Source: Strix aluco
Lineage: Eukaryota; Chordata; Aves; Strigiformes; Strigidae
Direction of reading: 5' to 3'
Assembly: GCF_031877795.1 (NCBI RefSeq)
Contig: NC_133933.1
Location: forward strand, 25,882,029-25,946,028
Length of the DNA stretch: 64,000 nt
Part shown: in pieces, positions 47,180 through 56,648 of the stretch
Layout of the letters: every line of letters starts with the position of its first letter
How positions within the stretch are numbered: position 1 is the stretch's first letter
Made by a program: the position numbers and the translations under genes
The notes under the pieces: model-generated
Seen by the model: the letters and a program-made list of their open reading frames with translations, nothing else
Databases searched by the model: none
What the model was told of the DNA's origin: nothing

Positions 47180-50100
47180 CTGCAGAGAGAGAGCACTTCT
47201 TCAGAATTGGTGTAGCAAATTCTAAACATCAAACTATCAGTGACGAGCGAGAGGACATGAATACTGATGCTCTGTTTTGGTCACCCTACTAAACTAAAAA
47301 CTAAATACATATAATTAAGAGAAACAAGCAGTTCAAATGGAGAAAAAAAAAGCCTGATTGTATTCACTTCATCCATGTATAATACATATACAAAAGACTT
47401 TATAAAAAGAAATCCCAAAGCTGCAAAGTTAGACCTTTAAATACCTTAAATACCTGTTGCCCCAGGCATTCACCCTAGCAGACATGAAAGAGACAGGGAA
47501 TATAAAGTTTGCAAGAAAGAAGAGAGAACTTCCTGAATTTTCTTACCATGCAGAATTGCAGAAAGTAGAATGGAAGCCAATATACACAAACCTTTACACT
47601 GCATTATTATGTCCCCACACATACTTCAAACCACTTTTAAAACACTAGTCTAACATCTGTTGGGATCTAGCCTAAATCCACTCCCACAGCCTAAGCAGCA
47701 CTGGTATTTTTACAACCTCTTCAATGTTTCCAGAGGCTCCTTCCTGTCCAGGACCCCAGTGTCTGGGTTAACAGTTGTTAAAATACACCTGCAATGACAG
47801 ACAGCACCAAATCAATAATGGCTTTCTATCATATATCTCTACACATCTATATACAATAACGGTCTCAAATGTTTACCTGGCACAACACACTGTCCCTTTC
47901 ATCTCCACATCACCAATAAGAATCTCCTCCCAGGTGTCCTGAGGGAAGGTAAACATCATGCACAGATTAGACATATCCACATGCAACCATTTTTCCAGAG
48001 GTGGCACAGTTAGTCCTAGAAGAAGCACTACCATTCCAGATCATCACCTTTACTTGTACCTTCAAAATAAAATACTGCTATATTATGGTACTATTTTAAT
48101 GAAAACCCTACGGTCACTATATTCGTCCAATTCAGGACCCACTAGTAATTATATCTGGAAAGAAAGATACACGAGTAATAAATCCTGTTCTGCAGTGTGC
48201 ACTTGTCTGAACCTAAAGCAAGCTTATTCTTACTATGTGTGATAATCTGATCTGTGACCTCTGGTAAATCACCGTTTTTGCGAAAAAAGGAAATTTTTAG
48301 TGGAAGTTAAATTTTGCTTCTCATCTACACAAATTTCCTGTTGCAGTCCTTCTTGGAAAACAAAAAAAATTTCCCATTTTAGGAACTTCTTAGATTTGGG
48401 AAATTATCAGATCTATCCAGAGCAAATTCTTTGGAAAAATGGCAACATGACGTAAAAACACATAATAGCCACCATCACCAGTTCACTTCATCACCTTCCT
48501 AGACAGTGCTTTTTGAACTACCAGAATATTGTCAGAGATGCAGTGACAGACTGCACTATTGCAAGTGTCAGTTTCACTCTTGTGCCAAAGGCTATAAAAC
48601 ACCACCTTGTCAATTTACAAATTGTTCGTTTTTATCATTAATTGATCAATTATACCATGCATGGCTTTCCCTACTCTACACTGAAAGATGAGCTTTCAGT
48701 AACAGCCTGCCATTTCAATACACTTACTTTATCCTCTGCCAAGCTAAATAAGCATTCACAGACCTGTGTCCTCCCTCAATGTTTCACACGCACTGACGTG
48801 AGCAGAAGCTGTGTATCTCTGGAATCCTGTTGTAAAAATCACAGAATAGCCGCTTTCCTCATCCTTGTAGGCACCACCACACCAGGAAATTGAGTTACCA
48901 AGAAACACAACCAAGATTTCAAAAAGACATTTAAGACAGTTATTTTACCTCCTCAAAAGCACTGCAATCTGCCACAAGAATATTTGGCCTGAAGTTCTGT
49001 ATCTTAACTTTCTTCTCCAGCCTAGTATTTAGATCTTCCAGTGAAGCTTCTGAGAGGATCAAGACTGGGCTACAGTCAGGATAGGCAACCTACATAAATA
49101 AACACAAACAAATCCTAAAGCTGCTATAAGAGCACGGGAGCAAAGTTACTGAATGGTAAAAGGACAGATATGTTGGAACCAGTGGCCACATATTAGCCTG
49201 ACTATTAGGCTGCTGCATTCAGGTTTTCATTTCCTGGAAGTAAGTTAACAAGTAAAATAACGTGCCCTTTCCTATTTCAGTAACCACGGCAAGTTTCATA
49301 TGCTCAAATTGTAAAATTAAACTTCTATTTATAGAATTAAACCAGAATTATATAAGCTACCACAACTTCTTACAAAATAATACTGTATGCATGTCCCAGA
49401 CATTTATTCTGGGTGTTACAGATGGAACTAAGTATACCATGTTATGGTATGTTATGAAAGGTACTTAAGACTTTTATGGACCTGATGAACTTACCTGGTT
49501 GACTATAACCAACTAACTGGATTTTTCTACATAATGTATCTATCTTATCATAACACCAGAGGGAGTTTCACATACAGAGCAGCAACACTAAATTGCAACT
49601 GTCCATTTGTCAGTCTAAGTTTGCTTGGAAGTGGGAGGGCTGCCATTTTGGCAAACAAGGCCAATGAACAGTATTAAAAGAAAACTCCTATATACGCTAG
49701 ATCCACAGGAAAAAAAAAAAAAGAAGAAATTTTGGCAAGAATTTTAGCATATAGCTTTCTTCTTGTCTTTCTCTTATATTATCCTTTCCCTCCTCCTCCT
49801 CATACATGCCTTCACAACCACAAGAAAACGAGCATTGAAATAACTATACAATTTTACCCTCTTTTCATGCCAGGATTCCTGAGTGTCACCCTCCTACTCT
49901 GACATCCCTTTTGCTGAAACCATTAGTCTTCTGTATTGGTCTCAGTGCCCTTACATAATAAACGCGTTTGTATAAAAGTCCGTAATTGAATATACCTTCT
50001 CTCTTTGTGCAACAACAAGCAAAACATTGATGCCCTACAGGTGATAAGATCACATCAGTAAGGCAAGGTACTCACAGATAATAAGATCACATCAGCAAGG

Positions 50101-53100
50101 CAAGGTACTCACAATTTGTATCTGCTTAAAAAGCTTACATTCATCAGGTACAGCTCAAACCAATTCCATGTGAGAGACTTGTTCAGACAAAAGAAGGGCA
50201 TCAGTGGCTCCAATGATATGAAGATGCCCGAGCAAAGCATCTCCTTTCCCTACCTGCATTAACTTTCTGTAATACCATACCTTCAAGCCTTTTCCCACAG
50301 AAAGAGAGAGAGATGAAACCTCTGTAACCTTCTTTGGATTTTAATTCCTAGGCCCGCAAGTTAGAGCCCTGGGTTAAGCATCATTCCTTTAAACAAAACA
50401 CAAGGTAACACAACTCATATTGATACACTCCTAGACCTAACAATGGATAGGGCACGGAGGTTTTCTACGCAACACAGATTACACCATCAAAACATCTTTA
50501 AAAATGTAACTTTTTTCTATTCACCGAGACCAAAAGGAATGCTATTCTGCAATGTAATAGTTCCCCTTCAGATATCAGCATCAGACTCTTTAGCCATGAA
50601 TGGTCAATAGCTTTGAATTTGAAGTAAAATTTAAGCAAGGCATCTCATCATAGAAATGCAGCGTATTCGTGTGGTTTAAGTACACGACTACACACCTTGC
50701 TAAACTGGGCTCAGGCACCAATGACGGAATGGGCGGGTTTCAGTGGGTGGGTGGGTGGGAGAGAAATGGTTAAAAGAAAGTACTTCTGAGAAAAAGATCA
50801 TTCACTTACCTCATCTGTGGTTCGGAAAAGGTTTATTATGTCCTTTGACTTTCTTGGCACCATGGAGGGCTCAAAGTGCACCAGTCGATATGGCTCTGAA
50901 TTCAGGAAAGTTGTGATCCACTGAGCCACTTCATCTCCACAGTCCCTGCCTTGGATATCCAGTCCAAACACCCTGAAGGGTCACAAGACACATCAGCAAG
51001 TTAACTGAAAAGTCAAAGGCTCAAGCATGTTTATTATTCAAAGGCAAACAACTTGTTTTAGTAGTAGTAGCAAGATACAGTAAACAAACCACTTGGATTA
51101 TAACAAGGTGGAAGTTGGTTTCTGAATTTGGCACATGGATCATTCCCAGCACTCAATCTCCTTGTAGCCACCTTGTTCTGGAAGTTAAGTAACATGGACA
51201 CAGCCAGTTGATACCAGCTGGTGAAAGAATGAGCCACTGAACAGCCTTTAGGTGCCCAGAGCTAACTGTCACATCAATGACCAGTAACAAACCTACCTGT
51301 TTGCCATACTTTCAAGCAAAAAGAGGGTCTACTCTTGCACTTGCGTGAGACTGCAACACCAGAAGATCTCTTACTCGGAGATCAACTGAAAGGTAATTAA
51401 TTTCAGAAATGATAGTTTGAAAGGATGTGGTTAGTTACTGTAATTGACATTTACAAATGTTACTAATTGTAAATGTCCCTGATTGTTAAGGAAGCTTTCC
51501 TTCAGATTTTAGTGCTGTAAAAATTTAGCCAGACATGAGTAAAACTCTTAAGCTCAAACCCAGCATATAGAATAGCTCAGTAAGAGAGGTTAAAGATTTA
51601 TAATGGAAGCAAAGTCCATGGGCCATAAAAAGCTACTGGCAGCAGAATACAAACAAGTTTACACAAGAAACACTTTCCTGGCAAGAACAGGTAAGCCTCA
51701 ACTCAACTTTTCAATAAACTTCAACACCAGTCACAAATATTTTTACTACCTTCTTCAAAGTAGTAATTTTGACCCAGATGCACTGCAGTTTCCTCTACCT
51801 CTGCAATCATATCCCGGACAGCTTAAAGCCCAGCTCCTAGGAGCTTTCCTTTCCTCCTCTGCAGGAGAGATGAACCATTAGGGTGCTGGCAGCAATCCCT
51901 GCTCTGTTTGCTGGGATCCCTCCATCAACTCCGTGACACAGGTTGGGATTAAATGCCATTGCCCCAGACAGCCTTTAACTGCCTTTCTTTTCCCTCCGTT
52001 CTCTCAGTCCCTGCCTGTGTGCCTTCTGGCTGGCATGACCACAGAGGTGAGGGTCTTACTGTTCCCCACCCACAAAACAGATCTATCCCGAGCACTCAGT
52101 GGTGTAGGGATCCATGGGAATACATCATGCAATTTAAGTATTGCAACACATACTGACAAAGAGGAGAAATGAAGAACGTGAGGCTTCTTAACCAGAGGGC
52201 TACAGAAACCCTCTAACATCTGCACAAATAGAAACTGTGCCTACACAATGGCTTCAGCCCTATATTTGACTCCCCCAAACACAGGATTTTTAAATATCCA
52301 CATCAAATCTGCTACTGGACTTACCAGTTTTAAATATTAGCATCTGCACAGCCTTTTGCAGCCAGACACACTATTGCCTTGCCTCAGCTCCCAACTACCA
52401 GGCAGGAGCCAGCACCAATCTGAAGGCATTGTGCTTGCCCAGCGGCAGAATAAATAAGAGTTTCTGCAGAGGGCCTTGCTGGCAGAGCGTACTGTGCAGG
52501 AAGACAGCTACTCCCACTCACAAGCTGGAAGGGAAGAATCCATGAGCAAAAGCCAAATCTTCATTTGCCCGAACACAGTACTATGCTCAAACCTCATTCT
52601 TACAAATGGCTGAATGGATCAGAAAGAATCAGTTTTGAGCTGACAAATGGCAAATTATTTAAGCACAGCAGAGTAGTACAAAAACTCAGGATTCTTCCTG
52701 AGAAGTACAAGGCAATGTTTAACTATGGGTATTGCTAATTTCACATCCAATGACACCACCTACAATACCAGAAAACTTGGTAATTCTTAAAAGTTCATTT
52801 ACATGCATCTAACTTTTGCTTACTTGCATTCCCAAATTATAGCAGTTTTAAAGCCAGAGAGTGCAATAGCTTATTAAGGCAAACAAAAGAAAAAAAACAA
52901 AACAAAAGAACAACAGATCCCTGAGATCTAAAATTGGAAAATCCAAGGTAATTTTTCATTACTGAAATGTATTTTAGTCTATTTAAATATTTTTCTAATG
53001 GCACAACAAATTTTAGAAAAATAACATCTTGAAAACTGCATATTTTTGCAGTGTTTGTGTCATTGGCTAACAGCCATTATAGGCAGGATTTTAAAAGACT

Positions 53101-55132
53101 CTGCTACTTCTCCATGAGAAATGCTATCATTTGTAACTTGCACCTGCCTTGTACAAACAGAGATACTGAGCTATGCTGATCAAGGGTTTCCACAGCAACA
53201 GATTTATGCTGAAAGCTAGCAAATGCAGTTCCTTTCCAGCACTCGTTTTAATTATAGCAGCTGGTACATCAGCCTCCTCTGCTATCCAAAGGAAAGAGAC
53301 TTATCAGTATCTTTGTAGGGGCTAACACCATTTACAGTTACTAAATAGTCTTACATATTAGCTGACATTTCAGCAGAGAAGATTTCTGCTTCCCCCTGGC
53401 AATTTCCCAACAGGGATTTTAATACATGGATAAAATAACTGGGCCTGCATTGATACAACAAAACTCTAGGCACACAGCTAAATGACTACGTTTGTCACCC
53501 GTTCACCTGAAACCTCTCTGAGGTAGCACCTACAGGGAACGGCTTGCCCTCTGGGGATGCCCATCTTTCCCCTGTGACCACAGAGTGAGCCTCGGGCAAT
53601 CAAGTCTTTAATTTAGGCACCTCAGTTAAATCCCTATAGACATGGGTGAGGGAATCTAAACTCTGACAATTCCAAATGGCCAGTGTGTATCAAAAAATGC
53701 TAATGCATATACTAGTGGTGACCAAAAAATACCAATATGCATGACTGAGGCTCTGAGATGCAATTGCTCACCCAAGCAAAAATGAAAACACTAGAAGTAA
53801 ACACAAATGAGTAAGCATGACATTCTATGAAGCCGAAGATCACAGTTCATTTGGCAGATGTACAACGTACGGTCTTTGAATACTGTGTCATCTTTTCCTG
53901 AGATTTGTTTTCACCAGTGTTTAGCAGATTACAACTAGACCTTTTGCTGTGACAATCAGTCCTGGTCTCCTGTATAACACACGGCAGAGAATTTCACAAA
54001 ACCACAGAATGGTTTGGGTTGGAAGAGACCTTAAAGATCATCTAGTTCAACCTCCCTGCCGTGGGCAGGGACACCTTCCACTAGACCAGGTTGCTCAAAG
54101 CCCTGTCCAACCTGGCCTTGAACACTGCCAGGGAGGGGGCAGCCACCACTGCTCTGGGCAACCTGTGCCAGTGTCTCACCACCCTCACAGTGAAGAATTT
54201 CTTATTCATGTCTAATCTAAACCTACCCCCTTTTAGTTTAAAACCATTGCCCCTTGTCCTGTCAGTACAGGCCCTGGTCCGAAGCCTCCTTCCATTATGC
54301 AGATGGGGCAATAGACCCCCACAGAAAAGAAGTGGAAGCACCCAACTTTCCCCCTCCAATTTCTCCGTAGGAAAATGCAAACCATCCCACAGTCTTTAAA
54401 GGCAAAGCACGTGAAGTGAGAGACAGTATTTAGAGAGAATGGAGGGGGAAACCCTCTTCTTCAGTACCTGCAGTTCTGCACGGGGTTTTTCCTGGGGACC
54501 TTTATAGGCAAGCACAGCTTCTTCATTTCGGGGGCCTCCAAGGTCAAGTGCCCGTTTTCACAGCTGACAGAAATGAGGACCAGCCGCGGCTCCTGGCGAG
54601 CTGTAACCATGTGCCCATCTTCCTTGGTCACAAGCCAAAACCTGCAGCGCGACGCGGGGGGGGACAGAAACGCGTTGAGCAGCGCTAAGGGGGCGCAGGG
54701 CACTTCCCGCCGCGCCAGCACAGCGGGGGCCTCTCCACAGGCGCCGAGGAAAACCCCTCACCAACGCGGGGCCGAGCACCGCGGTCGGGCCCCGGGGCCT
54801 GTCCCCGGCCCGGCCCGGGCAGCAGCGCCGCGCCCGCCGCCGCCGTACCTGTCCCGCAGCTCCCCGCTCTGCAGCCCCATCGGCGTCACCCGCGCCCGCC
54901 GCACCGCCACCCCCCGGCACGACTTCACCGGGTACACGAAGAGGCTCAGCACGGTCCCCACCCGCTGCAGGCGGCCGCGGCGGCGGCGCCCCGCCACCCG
55001 CCTCCACCCGCCGGCCCACCGCCAGGCCCCCAGCAGGGCGCCCAGCGCCAGCAGCGCCGCCGCCGCCCCCCACAGCCAGCCCGGCCGCGCCGCCCGCAGC
55101 GACGGGCCCAGCACAACCCGCGCCCCGCTCAT
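47050..55132 (-). CDS. MTARC1: Mitochondrial amidoxime-reducing component (mARC), seven coding exons
   Basis: mARC enzymes are molybdenum-cofactor proteins of the outer mitochondrial membrane. They take electrons from NADH via cytochrome b5 reductase and cytochrome b5 to reduce N-hydroxylated compounds. I reconstruct coding exons 55132-54849, 54641-54468, 50972-50810, 49089-48949, 47938-47877, 47788-47717 and 47179-47050. All junctions are GT/AG and in frame, for 341 aa (about 337 in human mARC1). The N-terminus has a hydrophobic anchor ([19 protein letters not shown]). The MOSC N-terminal barrel begins near [15 protein letters not shown], and the C-terminal MOSC domain follows. Cys276 ([13 protein letters not shown]) aligns with the molybdenum-ligand cysteine. 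Adjacency to HLX in the same orientation favours MTARC1 over MTARC2, but in birds the two paralogues cannot be separated with certainty from this sequence. Confidence 0.93.
47717..47788 (-). CDS. MTARC1: MTARC coding exon 6 (molybdenum-ligand cysteine)
   Basis: This 72-bp exon begins with the Cys276 codon ([20 protein letters not shown]). It is preceded by an 88-bp intron with acceptor ATTGCAG|GTGTAT. The donor AAGAG|GTTGTA is weaker than consensus but keeps the frame. Confidence 0.9.
47877..47938 (-). CDS. MTARC1: MTARC coding exon 5
   Basis: This 62-bp exon encodes [20 protein letters not shown] and a split Arg codon. The acceptor is CCCTCAG|GACACC and the donor is GCCAG|GTAAAC. It is too short to appear as a long ORF. 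Confidence 0.92.
48949..49089 (-). CDS. MTARC1: MTARC coding exon 4
   Basis: This 141-bp exon (47 codons, phase 0 at both ends) encodes [37 protein letters not shown] and the end of that segment, matching the same-length mammalian exon. The acceptor is TTATGTAG|GTTGCC. Confidence 0.94.
50044..50113. repeat. 37-bp tandem duplication in MTARC intron 3
   Basis: ATAAGATCACATCAGTAAGG with about 14 further bases (from 50044) recurs from 50081 with a T/C difference (CAGTAAGG versus CAGCAAGG). The period is 37 bp and there are two copies. It is a recent local duplication with no coding consequence. Confidence 0.85.
50810..50972 (-). CDS. MTARC1: MTARC coding exon 3
   Basis: This exon encodes [20 protein letters not shown] through [10 protein letters not shown] to LFRTTDE. 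The acceptor is CCCTTCAG|GGTG and the donor GATGAG|GTAAGT is consensus. The 3.5-kb intron upstream contains a CR1 copy. Confidence 0.94.
50973..53995. other. MTARC intron 2, unique part
   Basis: This is intronic DNA between coding exons 3 and 2. Short ORFs (for example 51603-51881) show no family resemblance. Apart from A-rich patches (about 52889-52908), no repeat was identified before the CR1 copy at its 5' end. Confidence 0.6.
53996..54290 (-). mobile_element. CR1 LINE 3' fragment in MTARC intron 2
   Basis: The plus strand reads the classical antisense CR1 end: CAGAATGGTTTGGGTTGGAA, GACCTTAAAGATCATCTAGT, CCTTCCACTAGACCAGGTTG and CACCCTCACAGTGAAGAATT. The matching antisense ORF carries [20 protein letters not shown]. 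It is about 0.3 kb, 5'-truncated, and a different subfamily from the 30-kb copy. Confidence 0.93.
54468..54641 (-). CDS. MTARC1: MTARC coding exon 2
   Basis: This 174-bp exon encodes [20 protein letters not shown] and continues to NPVQNC. The acceptor is CTGCAG|GTTTTGG and the donor is CTGCAG|GTACTG. It is separated from exon 1 by a short, GC-rich 207-bp intron. Confidence 0.94.
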
Positions 55133-55340
55133 GGCGACTGAGCGCCGGCTGCGGCGGCGTCTGAAGGGGCCGGGACTGGAGCGGGGGCGGGCCGCGGGCT
55201 GGCGGCCGCCCCCCTCCGGCCGCCGCCCCCCGGCCCCACCGCGCCTGAGGCCTAACGGGCCTCGCTGCGGGCGGCGCCCCGGCGGGGGTTTCCCCCGCAG
55301 CTGCCCGCAGCCCTGGGCCGAGGTCTCCGCGGGGTCAAGG
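54600..55340 (-). promoter_or_regulatory. CpG-island promoter of MTARC
   Basis: The region around MTARC exon 1 and about 200 bp upstream is very GC-rich and CpG-dense, typical of a TATA-less housekeeping promoter. GC boxes (GGGGCGGG near 55185) lie 5' of the ATG. The exact start site is not determinable. Confidence 0.65.
54849..55132 (-). CDS. MTARC1: MTARC coding exon 1
   Basis: This exon starts [20 protein letters not shown] with G at -3 of the ATG. It encodes the targeting/anchor segment and the first MOSC N-terminal strands, ending SGELRD plus a split Arg codon. The donor is GGGACAG|GTACGG. Confidence 0.92.
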
Positions 55341-55492
55341 CCTTTGGTGGGAAGAACACAGGGTGGAAAATAAAAGCTTGAGTGCACACTGTCAGTGTCC
55401 AGCGTGACAAAATACAGGCAGGAAATAATGTGTTTCTTCTAATTTCTGGGCTTTTATTCAAAGCAATGTTGCAGAATTGCAGAATTTACCTA
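55341..55492. other. MTARC upstream flank
   Basis: This short transition from the CpG island to AT-richer DNA has no feature beyond its position between the promoter and the CR1 insertion. Confidence 0.5.
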
Positions 55493-55648
55493 GATGATTC
55501 TGTGGTTCTGTGGAGGTGTTCAAGAGTCGGGCTGACATAGCGCTGAGGGATACGGTGTAGTTGGGATCTGTCAGTGCTAGGTTAACGGTTGGACTAGATG
55601 ATCTTCAAGGTCCCTTCCAACGTAGATGATTCTGTGATTCTCTGATTC
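55493..55648 (+). mobile_element. CR1 LINE 3' end, same subfamily as the 30-kb copy
   Basis: GACATAGCGCTGAGGGATAC, GGTTAACGGTTGGACTAGAT, GATCTTCAAGGTCCCTTCCA and the terminal GATTCTGTGATTCTCTGATT match the 3' end of the element at 30113-31302. It is preceded at 55493-55513 by ATGATTCTGTGGTTCTGTG, which itself looks like a CR1 tail, so two copies may abut. It lies within 0.4 kb of the MTARC start codon. Confidence 0.9.
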
Positions 55649-56174
55649 AGAAGAAGTGTGTAGAAATGCTTGAGCATGTGAAATTCAGCCATTTGGTTTG
55701 TCTCGGAGAAGAAGGGGGACACAGGTGGCTGGAGGCAAAGAGCTGGTGTGGGGGGCAGCAAATGGTGCCTGAGGTTGGGATGGGGGGCCGTGTGCCGTTT
55801 GGCTGCCTCGGGGCGTCTGCCCACACCAGCTGCCTGGTACCAAACTAACGGGACCCCCCCTGAGAGCTTCCCTCTTGTCGGCAGGGTCGCAGTGAAGTCA
55901 CTGTGTGGGACACCCCGCTGCGAGGCAAATAGGACATTACAGAACAGGCTGGAGTGGCAAACGCCGCTGTTGTCACGGGTCTCTCCTCACAGGCAAAGCA
56001 AAGCCTCAGCTGTTGATTTCCCCCAGCTCCCCCGCTCAGGCTTGCAGCGATCTGAAGGCCAAACTCACAAGTTGAAATTTTTAGGATTAATGTGCCAAGA
56101 CCAAGGTCCTGGCAGGTGGAAGATGGGAAAGCTCAGTGTTGGGCATTTCTGAGAGATTCGGACAGCCCAGCACA
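55649..56174. other. Flank 5' of the profilin ORF
   Basis: No gene is recognised, and no promoter element or splice acceptor stands out. The frame of the profilin ORF is open a little upstream (ATG at 56136), but the extra residues do not resemble profilin. Confidence 0.5.
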
Positions 56175-56567
56175 ATGGAAGTACTGGCGGACAACATCCT
56201 GGCGGACAGAAACACTGAAGATGTGGCTATCATGGGTCTCTCTGACAAGTGCACATGGGCAGCCAAGCCAGGAGGGCTCCTCACAGCCATCTCGCCTCAA
56301 GAAGTGGGCTTGATCACAGGCCATCAACGGAAAATGTTCCTCCTAACGGGAATCACCATAGCTGGCAAAAAGCGCAATGTGATTTGTGACAACCTGCTGG
56401 TGGATGAAGACAACACGATGGATATTAGAAGCAAAGGCAGTGACAGCAGATCCATCTGTATTGGCAAGAAACCCAAAGCCCTGACCTTCCTCATGGTCAA
56501 GAAGGGAGTCCATGGAGGAGCCCTCAGCCAAAAAGTCCATGATATGATTGTGGGCATGAAAGCATGA
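56175..56567 (+). CDS. Intronless profilin-like protein (probable retrocopy)
   Basis: Profilins bind G-actin, poly-proline ligands and phosphoinositides. This single-exon ORF of 130 aa contains the family landmarks in order: WAAKPGGLL, ISPQEVGLITG, FLLTGITIAGKK, VICDNLLVDEDNTMDIRSKG and KKGVHGGALSQK. Usual length is about 140 aa. The first residues (MEVLADNIL) lack the Trp expected near position 3, and the C-terminus (DMIVGMKA) lacks the final Tyr, so the aromatic poly-proline pocket looks incomplete. PFN1 and PFN2 genes have introns, so a copy without introns suggests retroposition; PFN3-like intronless genes are the alternative. AATAAA lies 76 bp after the stop (56643-56648), but no poly(A) tract follows. 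Expression is unknown; it may be a young pseudogene with a frame still open. Confidence 0.8.
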   Translation: MEVLADNILADRNTEDVAIMGLSDKCTWAAKPGGLLTAISPQEVGLITGHQRKMFLLTGITIAGKKRNVICDNLLVDEDNTMDIRSKGSDSRSICIGKKPKALTFLMVKKGVHGGALSQKVHDMIVGMKA

Positions 56568-56648
56568 AGCAAATAGTGCCAAAGAGACAGACATCTTCTG
56601 CCTGAGCACAGGGGCATGGTCGTTGCTGTAGCAGAGAAGGGAAATAAA

